Assembly (NCBI GenBank): GCA_044228625.1
Contig: JBGAUM010000002.1
Coordinates: 1 to 64,000 of the forward strand
Length of the DNA: 64,000 nucleotides
From: UKL13-2 sp044228625
GTDB lineage: Bacteria; Pseudomonadota; Gammaproteobacteria; Burkholderiales; Usitatibacteraceae
Direction: 5' to 3'
The notes under the pieces are model-generated. The model was not told the origin of the DNA. It made no database searches and saw only the letters and a program-made list of their open reading frames with translations. Position numbers and translations under genes: made by a program. Numbering within the stretch: the first letter of the stretch is position 1; each line of letters starts with the position of its first letter. Shown one piece after another: positions 43,936 to 52,355 of the stretch.

Positions 43936-45762
43936 ATGAACACCCCAAGACTCCTGATGGCCTGCGCCCTGCTGTGGCCTGCAGTGGCGGCGGCACAGCA
44001 TGCCGATCCCAACAAGGTCCTGCGCTACGCGTTTGAAATCGCCGAAACCTCGTTCGACCCGCACAAGGTGAGCGACGTCTATTCGTCCATCGTGAACAAA
44101 GGCATGTTCGATACGCCCGTGCGCTACGACCACCTGGCCAAGCCGCTCAAGCTGGTGCCCAACACCCTGGCGGCCATGCCGGAAATCTCCGCGGACTACC
44201 GCACCTACACCTTGAAAATCCGGCCCGGCATCTATTTTGCCGACGACCCGGCGTTCGACGGCAAGAAACGCGAACTGGTGGCCGAGGATTTCGTGTTCTC
44301 GTTCAAGCGTTTGTTTGACCCGCAGTTGTCCGCCTCCCAACTGGGGGAGGTCGAGGGCCACATCGCCGGGACGGACGAATGGCTCGCCCAGGCGCGCAAG
44401 GTCAACAGGCTCGACTTCGATGCGCCGATCGAAGGCCTGAAGGCGCTGGACCGCTACACCTTCCAGATCAAATTCAATACGCCCAAGCCGACATTCATCT
44501 ATGTGTTGGCGGATTGCCGCGTGGCGTGCACGATGGCGCGCGAGGTGGTGGAGAAATATGGGCCGGACATTGGGTCCCACCCCGTGGGCACCGGCGCGTA
44601 CCGGTTGGTGGCCAAGGAATGGAAACGCTCCTCGAAGATGGTGTTTGAGGCGAATCCGAATTTCCGCGAGGAATACTACGACGCCGAGCCGGCGGCGGAC
44701 GATGTTGAAGGACAGGCCATCCTGAAACGCCTCAAGGGCAAGCGCATGCCGATGATCGGCCGCGTGGAAGTGTCCGTCATCGAAGAGCGCCAGCCGCGCT
44801 GGATCTCGTTCCTCAACCGCGAATTCGATTTGCTCTGGCGCATGCCGGAAGACGTGGCCACGCAGGCAGTCCCCAACACCACCCTGGCGCCAAACCTCAA
44901 GAAGCAGGGCATCCAGGCCTCGTTCACGCCACTGCTGGATGTGACCCTCATGTACTTCAACATGAAGGATCCCATTGTCGGCGGCTACACGCCGGACAAA
45001 ATCGCCCTGCGGCGCGCGATGTCGCTGGCGTACCGCTCCAAGGACGAAATCGCCCTCGTGTACAAGGGGCTGGCGATTCCCGCGAGCACGCCGTTCAGCC
45101 CCGGCGTGGCGGGCTATGAGAAGGATTTCAAGACCACCATTGCCGAATACAATCCGGCCAAGGCCAAGGCCCTGCTGGACATGTACGGCTACCGGGACAT
45201 TGACGGCGACGGGTACCGGGAAATGCCGGACGGCTCGCCGCTGGTGTTGCGCAGCAATTCCACGCCCACAGAAAAGGACCGCACGGTGGATGAAGTGTGG
45301 CGCAAGTCGATGGATTCCATCGGTTTGCGATTCGAGGTCAACAAGGGCAAGTGGCCGGATTTGTTGAAGCAGGCGCAGAACGGCAAACTGGCCATGTGGT
45401 ACCTGGCCTATTCGGCCTCCACGCCGGACGCCAAATCGTCGTTTGAAAACCTTTACGGCCCCAACTGCGGGTTGAAGGGGAACCTGGCGTGCTTCAAGGT
45501 TGAAGAGTTCGATGCGCTGTTCAAAAAGGCCGAAGTCCTGCCCCACGGGCCCGAGCGCACCAGGATCTTCCAGCAAATGACGCGCATCTTCGCCACCTAT
45601 TCACCGTGGAAAGTCAACATGCACCGCATCATGGTGGACATGTGGTATCCGTACGTGATCGGCTTTCGCCGGCCGCTGATCCAGACCGAGAATTGGTGGC
45701 GCTTTGCTGACATTGACCTGGAGGCCAAGGCGGTCTATCTGGGCACCAAGAAGAAGAGCTGA
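43936..45762 (+). CDS. Peptide-type ABC transporter substrate-binding protein, paralogue 1
   Basis: 608 residues of SBP_bac_5 (cluster C). The start ATG at 43936 opens into a signal peptide (LLMACALLWPAVAAAQ); a longer frame upstream is antisense to fabI and rejected. Conserved features: LRYAFEIAETSFDPHKVSD, IRPGIYFADDPAFDGKKREL, HPVGTGAYRLVAKEWKRSSK and DMYGYRDIDGDGYREMPDG. It binds an oligopeptide or similar solute in the periplasm and delivers it to the permeases encoded 5.6 kb downstream. It differs from its paralogues by an extra Cys pair (ADCRVACTMAREV) and NCGLKGNLACF near the C-terminus. Ligand unknown. The next gene starts one base after its stop. Confidence 0.9.
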   Translation: MNTPRLLMACALLWPAVAAAQHADPNKVLRYAFEIAETSFDPHKVSDVYSSIVNKGMFDTPVRYDHLAKPLKLVPNTLAAMPEISADYRTYTLKIRPGIYFADDPAFDGKKRELVAEDFVFSFKRLFDPQLSASQLGEVEGHIAGTDEWLAQARKVNRLDFDAPIEGLKALDRYTFQIKFNTPKPTFIYVLADCRVACTMAREVVEKYGPDIGSHPVGTGAYRLVAKEWKRSSKMVFEANPNFREEYYDAEPAADDVEGQAILKRLKGKRMPMIGRVEVSVIEERQPRWISFLNREFDLLWRMPEDVATQAVPNTTLAPNLKKQGIQASFTPLLDVTLMYFNMKDPIVGGYTPDKIALRRAMSLAYRSKDEIALVYKGLAIPASTPFSPGVAGYEKDFKTTIAEYNPAKAKALLDMYGYRDIDGDGYREMPDGSPLVLRSNSTPTEKDRTVDEVWRKSMDSIGLRFEVNKGKWPDLLKQAQNGKLAMWYLAYSASTPDAKSSFENLYGPNCGLKGNLACFKVEEFDALFKKAEVLPHGPERTRIFQQMTRIFATYSPWKVNMHRIMVDMWYPYVIGFRRPLIQTENWWRFADIDLEAKAVYLGTKKKS

Positions 45763-45763
45763 C

Positions 45764-47566
45764 ATGGGGCGTTTCGTTCGATGCTGCGTGGCAGCCATTG
45801 CGGCGGTTGTTTGCGTCGCCCCTGTTCAAGCGCAACAAAAAGTGATGCGCTACGCTTTTGAGATTGCGGAGACCGGCTTCGATCCGCCACAAATCTCGGA
45901 TACGTATTCATCGCAGGTCATCTCGCTGTTGTTCGATACGCCACTGACCTACGATTATCTGGCCCGCCCGCTGAAGCTCAAGCCCAACTTGTTGGTGGCG
46001 ATGCCGGAGGTGACCGGCGGCGGAACCACCTTCACGCTGAAATTCAAGCCCGGGATTTACTTTGTCGACGATCCGGTTTTCGGGGGCAAGAAACGCGAAC
46101 TGGTCGCCGAGGATTTCGCGTTTTCCATCAAGCGCCTCTACGACTCGAAAAGCAAGTCGCCAAACCTGTACCTGGTGGACAACAAGATTGTGGGCGACCA
46201 GTCGCTCAAGGCCCGCGAGAAGGAACTGGGCCGCTTCGATTACGACCTCCCGATTGAAGGCTTGAAAGTCCTCGACCGCTACACCATCCGGATCACGCTC
46301 AACCAGCCCGATTTCAATTTCATGTACTTGCTGGCATCGACCAATGTGTCGACCTTGCAGGTGCGCGAAGCGCTTGAAAGATACAGCGCCGACATGATGG
46401 CGCACCCGGTCGGCACCGGGCCGTACAAAATCACCTACTGGAAGCGCGGCTCGCGCATCGTCCTGGAGAAGAATCCGGGGTTCCGGGAGGAATATTGGGA
46501 TTCGGAAGCGCCGGCTGACGACAAAGGCGCGCAGGAAATTGTGGCGCGCATGAAAGGCAAGCGCATTCCCCTGATTGACCGCATTGAAATTGCGCCGGTT
46601 GAAGAGTCGCAGCCGCGATGGCTGGCGTTTTTGAATGCCGAGCATGATTACTTCGATCGGGTGCAAGAGGAATTCACCTACCAGGCCGTGGCGGGAAATG
46701 GCGTTGCGCCGGCGCTGGCCAAGCGCGGCGTTCAACTCGATCGCTCCGTCGGATTGGAGGTGGGATACGCCTACTTTGGCATGGAGAACCCGGTGGTCGG
46801 CGGCTATTCCGCGGAGAAAGTTGCGCTGCGTCGAGCGATTCTGCTGGGTTACAACATCAACGATGACATCCAGATTGTGCGGAAAAACCAGGCCGTGGCG
46901 GCCCAAAGTCCCGTCGGCCCGGGTGCGATGGGACATGACCCGAATTTCAAGAGCAACATCAATGAATACAATCCGGCCCGCGCGCGCGCATTGCTTGACA
47001 TGTACGGCTATTTGGATCGCGATGGTGATGGGTTTCGCGAGATGCCCGACGGTTCACCTCTGATCATCGAAATGAATTCCACGCCCGCCCAGCGCGATCG
47101 CCCCTACGACGACATCTGGCTGAAAAGCATGGCGGCGATCGGCATCAAGATGAAATTTCGCAAGGCGCAATGGCCCGACTTGTTGAAGGATTCGCGCGCG
47201 GGCAAGCTGATGATGTGGCGCCTGGCGTGGTCAGCGGGCTACCCGGATGGTGAGGCGTTTTATGTCATGTTGTATGGGCCCAACAGTGGCCAGGCCAACC
47301 ACGCGCGCTTCAAGGTCGCCGAATTCGACCGGCTCTTTGAGAAGGCACGCACCGTTCCGCCTGGGCCTGAGCGCGAAGCGATTTACCGCGAAATGAACCG
47401 CATTTTTCTTGTCAATGCGCCGTGGAAGCCCCTGACCCACCGTATCTACAATGATCTGACGCATCCTTGGGTTATCGGGTATCGTCGCCATCCCGTGCTG
47501 CGCACCGTGTGGCGGTATGTCGACGTGGATGCGGCGCAACAGCAAGCGGCACTGGCCCAAAAATGA
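45764..47566 (+). CDS. Peptide-type ABC transporter substrate-binding protein, paralogue 2
   Basis: 600 residues from ATG 45764, one base after the stop of paralogue 1. Signal peptide CCVAAIAAVVCVAPVQAQ. SBP_bac_5 features: MRYAFEIAETGFDPPQISDT, FKPGIYFVDDPVFGGKKREL, HPVGTGPYKITYWKRGSRIV and DMYGYLDRDGDGFREMPDG. The ~600-residue length and the internal DxDGDG-containing segment are shared by all four paralogues. The stop overlaps the start of paralogue 3 as ATGA, so the genes are translationally coupled. Ligand unknown. Confidence 0.9.
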   Translation: MGRFVRCCVAAIAAVVCVAPVQAQQKVMRYAFEIAETGFDPPQISDTYSSQVISLLFDTPLTYDYLARPLKLKPNLLVAMPEVTGGGTTFTLKFKPGIYFVDDPVFGGKKRELVAEDFAFSIKRLYDSKSKSPNLYLVDNKIVGDQSLKAREKELGRFDYDLPIEGLKVLDRYTIRITLNQPDFNFMYLLASTNVSTLQVREALERYSADMMAHPVGTGPYKITYWKRGSRIVLEKNPGFREEYWDSEAPADDKGAQEIVARMKGKRIPLIDRIEIAPVEESQPRWLAFLNAEHDYFDRVQEEFTYQAVAGNGVAPALAKRGVQLDRSVGLEVGYAYFGMENPVVGGYSAEKVALRRAILLGYNINDDIQIVRKNQAVAAQSPVGPGAMGHDPNFKSNINEYNPARARALLDMYGYLDRDGDGFREMPDGSPLIIEMNSTPAQRDRPYDDIWLKSMAAIGIKMKFRKAQWPDLLKDSRAGKLMMWRLAWSAGYPDGEAFYVMLYGPNSGQANHARFKVAEFDRLFEKARTVPPGPEREAIYREMNRIFLVNAPWKPLTHRIYNDLTHPWVIGYRRHPVLRTVWRYVDVDAAQQQAALAQK

Positions 47567-49329
47567 AATGGCTTGCCGCAGCCTGCGTCAGTCTTCTGGC
47601 GCTTTGTGTCGACGCAAAAACACTGCGCCATGCGTTTCTGAATGCCGAAACCGCCTTCGACCCACACACGGTGTCGGACCTGTATTCGAACACCATCAAC
47701 GATGCAATCTTTGATCCGCTGTTGAGCTACGACTATCTGGCGCGCCCGGCCAAACTCAAGCCGAACACCGCGGCCGCGCTGCCGGAGGTCACCGACACGG
47801 GAAAAACCTACACGTTCAAGATCCGGCCCGGCATCCATTTTGCGGACGACCCGGTTTTCGGCGGCAAGAAGCGCGAGCTCACAGCCTACGATTACGCGTA
47901 CAGCCTCAAGCGTCTCTACGACCCGAAACTCAAGTCGCCTTGGCTCTGGTACGTAGAGGGCAAAATCGTCGGCGGGGATGAAGCGCACGAGGCTGCCAAG
48001 AAGCGCGGCACGTTCGACTACGACGCGCCGATTGCCGGCATCGAGACGCCAGACCGTTACACATTGCGCGTCAAGCTCAAGTCCACCGATTACAACTTTG
48101 TCTACGTCTTTGCCACCGTGCAGACCGGTGGCGTGGCGCGGGAGGTGGTTGAGAAATACGGCACTGATGTGGGGGCACACCCGGTCGGCACCGGGCCTTA
48201 CCGGCTGGCGGAATGGAAACGTTCGCACAAGATCGTGCTGGAAAAAAATCCGAACTATCGCGAGGAATTCTTTGACGCCGATCCTCCGGCGAACGATGCC
48301 GTGGGTCAGGCGATCCTGAAGCTGCACAAGGGCAGGCGCCTGCCGATGGTCGATCGCGTGGAGGTCAACATCATCGAGGAATCGCAGCCGCGCTGGCTCG
48401 CACTGCAGGGCGGCGATCTGGATTACGGCAATGTGCCGCTGGAATATTCGGGTTCCGCGTTTCCCGGCGGCCAGCTTGCGCCGTATCTGGCGAGGCGCGG
48501 CATACATGGACAGAGGTTCGTGGAAATGGACTTGGTCTACACCTATTTCAACCTGACGCACCCGGTGGTGGGCGGCATGAACCCGGAGCGCGTGGCGTTG
48601 CGGCGGGCGATCGCCATGGCCTACAACTACGCGGAGGATGTTGCCATCATCCGAAACGGCGGCGCCGTGAAGGCGGAATCTGCGATTCCGCCGGGGGCAG
48701 CCGGCTACGATCCGGCGTTCCGTGCGGCCACATTCCAATATGACCCGGCGCGCGCCCGTGCCTTGCTGGACATGGCGGGTTATGTTGATCTTGACGGGGA
48801 CGGGTTCCGGGAGAACCCGGATGGAAAACCATTGGCCATCGAAATGGCCAGCGAGCCGGATTCCACCAGCAAGCAGTTCAATGAACTCTGGGCCAAGAAC
48901 CTCGCCGCAGTCGGGTTGCGCATCAAGTTCAGCACCGCGAAGTGGCAGGAGAACAACAAGCGCGCCAAGGCCGGCCAATTGCAAATGTGGCAACTGGCCT
49001 GGAGTGCCGATTACCCGGACGGCGAGAATTTCCTGCAGAACCTCTATGGTCCCAACGCCGGGCAAAGCAACTATGCCAACTTCAGGTCGCCGGTTTTTGA
49101 TGCGCTTTACGAAAAGGCGCGGGGCATGCCTGCTTCACCCGAGCGCGACAAGCTGTATGCGGAAATGAATCGATTGATCGCCGTGTACGTGCCGTGGATC
49201 CCGCAAACCCACCGGCAGCGCAGCGAAATTGCCCATCCGTGGGTGGTGGGCTACAAAAAGCATCCGCTGTACAACCAGGTGTGGAAGTACATCGACCTGG
49301 ACGAATCAAAGCGGAGCGCAACCCCATGA
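47563..49329 (+). CDS. Peptide-type ABC transporter substrate-binding protein, paralogue 3
   Basis: 588 residues from ATG 47563 (ATGA overlap with paralogue 2). Short signal peptide LAAACVSLLALCVDA. SBP_bac_5 features: RHAFLNAETAFDPHTVSDLY, IRPGIHFADDPVFGGKKREL, HPVGTGPYRLAEWKRSHKIV, YVDLDGDGFRENPDGKPL. It carries an internal YGNVPLEYSG substitution where the others have a charged EHDY-type segment, so its binding pocket may differ. It is followed by a 169-bp interval with a dispersed repeat and a TATAAT box, which separates it from paralogue 4. Confidence 0.9.
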   Translation: MKWLAAACVSLLALCVDAKTLRHAFLNAETAFDPHTVSDLYSNTINDAIFDPLLSYDYLARPAKLKPNTAAALPEVTDTGKTYTFKIRPGIHFADDPVFGGKKRELTAYDYAYSLKRLYDPKLKSPWLWYVEGKIVGGDEAHEAAKKRGTFDYDAPIAGIETPDRYTLRVKLKSTDYNFVYVFATVQTGGVAREVVEKYGTDVGAHPVGTGPYRLAEWKRSHKIVLEKNPNYREEFFDADPPANDAVGQAILKLHKGRRLPMVDRVEVNIIEESQPRWLALQGGDLDYGNVPLEYSGSAFPGGQLAPYLARRGIHGQRFVEMDLVYTYFNLTHPVVGGMNPERVALRRAIAMAYNYAEDVAIIRNGGAVKAESAIPPGAAGYDPAFRAATFQYDPARARALLDMAGYVDLDGDGFRENPDGKPLAIEMASEPDSTSKQFNELWAKNLAAVGLRIKFSTAKWQENNKRAKAGQLQMWQLAWSADYPDGENFLQNLYGPNAGQSNYANFRSPVFDALYEKARGMPASPERDKLYAEMNRLIAVYVPWIPQTHRQRSEIAHPWVVGYKKHPLYNQVWKYIDLDESKRSATP

Positions 49330-49359
49330 TGTCTCCGCCGTTCGTGCATGGCGTGGCCA

Positions 49360-49424
49360 TAAAGTCATTGACTGACAAGGAATTCGGGTCAAAAAGCCGT
49401 CAAAAGCCGCGCCAGTCCTTGTGT
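49360..49424 (-). repeat. Dispersed intergenic palindrome, copy 7
   Basis: On the minus strand it reads ACACAAGGACTGGCGCGGC, then TTTTGACGGCTTTTTGACCC and TTCCTTGTCAGTCAATGAC. It lies inside the transporter operon between paralogues 3 and 4, just before a TATAAT box. Confidence 0.65.
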
Positions 49425-49466
49425 TTTGCATTCGTGTCGAGCGAATTTGCCGCCAATCCCCGCCGG

Positions 49467-49472
49467 TATAAT
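49467..49472 (+). promoter_or_regulatory. Putative internal promoter -10 box before paralogue 4
   Basis: Perfect TATAAT followed by CGCGCTTT, 27 bp before the GTG start. It has the same TATAATCGCGC context as the promoter at 4862. The -35 region (AATTTG at 17-bp spacing) is weak. It suggests that the last binding protein, permeases and ATPase can be transcribed separately. Confidence 0.5.
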
Positions 49473-49498
49473 CGCGCTTTCCTGATTTCGGAGGCGGT

Positions 49499-51322
49499 GT
49501 GGCACTGAGGCGACTTTCGCGGTTTTTGGCCGCCTCCTGCCTTGCCGCGATGGTCCTGTCCGGCGCTGTGCCGACTCTCGCCGCGGTCGAGAAAAAGACC
49601 GTCCGCCTTGCGTTTCGCGCGGCCGAAACCGGCTTCGATCCGCATCAGGTCTACGACCGCTATTCGGTCGGCGTTCTGGAGAACATCTGCGAATCCCCGC
49701 TGACCTACGACTGGCTCGCGCGTCCCCTGAAACTCGCGCCGATGCTGTTGGAACGCGTGCCGGAACCGGAGGAGGGCGGCGCCCGCTACACCTTGCGATT
49801 CAAGCGCGGCATCTATTACGCCGACGACCCGGCGTTCAAAGGCAAGCGTCGGGAGCTCGTGGCGCGCGACTTTGAATACTCGATCCGGCGCTTCCGCGAC
49901 CCGGCCAACCGCTCGCCTTACGAGTGGCTGTTCGAAAACAAGATTGTCGGTCTCGACGAGCATACGGAAAAATCCAAGAAAGCCGGCAAATACGATTTCG
50001 ACACGCCCATCGAAGGCTTGAAGTTCCTTGACCCGTACACGCTGCAAATCCGCCTCAAGGCGCCGGACTACAACTTCCTGTACTTCCTCGCGATGCCGAA
50101 TGTGGTCCCCGTGGCACGCGAAGTGATCGAGAAATACAAGGACGATACGCAGGCCCACCCGGTCGGCACGGGACCGTATCTCTTGAAGGAATGGGTGCGC
50201 CGTTCCAAGATCGTGCTCGAGAGGAATCCCGGATATCGCGGACACCGCCTCAACACCGAGTTTGCCGACCCGAAGGACGAGTGGGATCAGGGCGCCATCA
50301 AGGCATTGGCAGGCAAGACCCTGCCGCTCATCGACCGCATCGAGATTTATCCCATCGAGCAGGAGCAGCCGCGCTATCTTGCCTTCGTCAACGGCGAACA
50401 CGACTACATCGAGGAAACGCCGTTCGAATTCATCGAGCAGGTGATCCCCAACGGCAAGCTCGCACCGGGCTTTGCGAAGAAGGGCATGTCGGTATTCCGC
50501 GAAGAGCAGATGGAGTTCACCTACGACTTGTTCAACATGGAAGACAAGCTCGTTGGCGGCTACACGCCGGAGAAGATCGCCTTTCGCCGCGCATTGATCC
50601 TGGCGCACGACCGCAGCCAGGAAATCGACATTGTCAGAAAGCACCAGGCCATTCCGGCGCAGAGCCCGCTGCCCCCGGGCGTGGTGGGCTATGACGCGCA
50701 CTTTCGCAGTGGATCTTTCCTGGACTACAACCCGGCCAAGGCCAAGGCCTTGCTCGACATGATCGGCTATGTGGACAAGGATGGCGACGGATATCGCGAA
50801 ACGGCCGAGGGCCAACCCATCCGCATCGTGTACAAGTATCTGGCCTTCGAGCAGGCGCAGCGACAGGCGGCGGAACTGTGGGTGAAGTCCCTGCTGGCCG
50901 TGGGGATCCGGGCAGAGTCCGAGGCGGTGCAATTCGCCGATCATCTCAAGGACCGGCGCGTCGGCAAATACCAGATGGCCAGTTCGGCGTGGATTGCCGA
51001 TTACCCGGATGGCCAGAATTTCCTGCAGTTGTTCTATGGGCCGAACGTGGAGCAGTCCAACGAGACGCGCTTCAACCTCAAGGAATACAACCGCATTTAC
51101 GACAAGGCCATGACCCTGCCGGACAGCCCGGAGCGCAACCAACTGTACCGCGAGATGAACCGCCTCATCCTTGCCTATGCACCGACGCGGCTCGGGGTGC
51201 ATCGCATCTTCAATCACCTCCTTTATCCGTGGGTGAAGGGTTACAAGAAACATCCCATCCTGTTCACCAGTTTCAAGTATCTTGACATCGACTCGGCCGC
51301 CCAAAAGGCGGCACAACCGTAG
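49499..51322 (+). CDS. Peptide-type ABC transporter substrate-binding protein, paralogue 4
   Basis: 607 residues from GTG 49499, with GGAGG four bases upstream. Signal peptide FLAASCLAAMVLSGAVPTLA. SBP_bac_5 features: VRLAFRAAETGFDPHQVYDR, FKRGIYYADDPAFKGKRREL, HPVGTGPYLLKEWVRRSKIV, YVDKDGDGYRETAEGQPI. It is the copy directly coupled to the permeases: the next gene starts ten bases after its stop. It has a ~15-residue insertion (RGHRLNTEFADPKDEWDQGA) not seen in the other three. Periplasmic. Ligand unknown. Confidence 0.9.
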   Translation: MALRRLSRFLAASCLAAMVLSGAVPTLAAVEKKTVRLAFRAAETGFDPHQVYDRYSVGVLENICESPLTYDWLARPLKLAPMLLERVPEPEEGGARYTLRFKRGIYYADDPAFKGKRRELVARDFEYSIRRFRDPANRSPYEWLFENKIVGLDEHTEKSKKAGKYDFDTPIEGLKFLDPYTLQIRLKAPDYNFLYFLAMPNVVPVAREVIEKYKDDTQAHPVGTGPYLLKEWVRRSKIVLERNPGYRGHRLNTEFADPKDEWDQGAIKALAGKTLPLIDRIEIYPIEQEQPRYLAFVNGEHDYIEETPFEFIEQVIPNGKLAPGFAKKGMSVFREEQMEFTYDLFNMEDKLVGGYTPEKIAFRRALILAHDRSQEIDIVRKHQAIPAQSPLPPGVVGYDAHFRSGSFLDYNPAKAKALLDMIGYVDKDGDGYRETAEGQPIRIVYKYLAFEQAQRQAAELWVKSLLAVGIRAESEAVQFADHLKDRRVGKYQMASSAWIADYPDGQNFLQLFYGPNVEQSNETRFNLKEYNRIYDKAMTLPDSPERNQLYREMNRLILAYAPTRLGVHRIFNHLLYPWVKGYKKHPILFTSFKYLDIDSAAQKAAQP

Positions 51323-51331
51323 GAGCTTTTC

Positions 51332-52345
51332 ATGCTGGCCTATGTTTTGCGAAGACTTTGGCAAATGATTCCCACGCTGGCGGGGGTCATGCTGCTGATC
51401 TTTTTCCTGTTCAACTGGGTAGGGGGCGATCCGGCCCTCGTGCTCGCGGGGAAGATCACCAACAAGGACCAGATCGAAAACATCCGCAAGCAGTTGGGCG
51501 TGGACCAGCCGTATCCCGTTCAGCTGGGCTACTTCGCGTTTGAAGTGGCCAACGGTTTCACCTGCACCTACAAGAGCTACACCGATCCGGCGCGCGCCAA
51601 GGCACAGGCGGAAGGCAAGCCCGCGCCCTGCCAGGCGGTGCGCTCCTGGGCCACCAACGAGGAAGTGCCGAAGATTCTCACCTCACGCATCGGTCCCACG
51701 CTGACCATCATGCTCCCGGTGCTGGTGCTTGAAACCATCCTCGGCGTGATCCTTGCCATCGGCGTGGCGTACGTGCGCGGCACGCTGACGGACCGCATGA
51801 TCATGATGATCTGTACCGTGGCGATGTCGATCTCATTCCTGGTTTACATCATCGTGGCGCAGTATTACTTCGGTTTCAAATGGGGCGTCTTTCCGGTGCA
51901 GGGGTGGACGGGCAATTTCTGGAAAGACCTCACCACCTATGCGCCGCTGCCGATCATGCTGGCCATCTTCGTGGGCCTGGCGCCGGCGCTGCGCCTCTAC
52001 CGCAGCTTCTTCCTCGATGAGATCAACCACGATTACGTACGGACCGCGCGCGCCAAAGGCGTGGCGGAAAAAGTGGTGATGCTGAAGCACGTTTTGCGCA
52101 ACGCCATGATCCCGATCCTCACCAACGTCGGCATTGCGCTGCCCGGCATCTTCGTCGGCTCGTTCCTGCTCGAAACCTTCTTCTCGATTCCCGGCCTGGG
52201 GCGCGAAATCCTGGTGGCGGTGAACCGTTCCGACTTTCCCGTGATCAAGGCCGCCACCGTGTACCTGGCGATGATCACCATGATCATCAACCTGCTGGTC
52301 GACGTGATGTACAAGGCCGTCGATCCGCGCGTCACATTCAAGTAA
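51332..52345 (+). CDS. ABC transporter permease (DppB/OppB type)
   Basis: 337 residues with GGAG nine bases upstream. Six transmembrane helices: an N-terminal one (LRRLWQMIPTLAGVMLLIFF), then five in the BPD_transp_1 domain. The EAA-type coupling motif is YVRTARAKGVAEKVVMLKHV. Between the first and second helices there is an unusually long periplasmic segment (to KSYTDPARAKAQAEGKPAPC, with two Cys that may bridge). It forms the membrane channel with the next gene product. The stop lies ten bases before the second permease. Confidence 0.93.
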   Translation: MLAYVLRRLWQMIPTLAGVMLLIFFLFNWVGGDPALVLAGKITNKDQIENIRKQLGVDQPYPVQLGYFAFEVANGFTCTYKSYTDPARAKAQAEGKPAPCQAVRSWATNEEVPKILTSRIGPTLTIMLPVLVLETILGVILAIGVAYVRGTLTDRMIMMICTVAMSISFLVYIIVAQYYFGFKWGVFPVQGWTGNFWKDLTTYAPLPIMLAIFVGLAPALRLYRSFFLDEINHDYVRTARAKGVAEKVVMLKHVLRNAMIPILTNVGIALPGIFVGSFLLETFFSIPGLGREILVAVNRSDFPVIKAATVYLAMITMIINLLVDVMYKAVDPRVTFK

Positions 52346-52355
52346 GGAGCGGACC

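Noticed and set aside
43876..45576. 566-codon minus-strand frame opposite the first binding protein (similar ones oppose paralogues 2-4)
   Set aside because: Codon-bias shadows of the transporter genes; composition is unlike any protein family.
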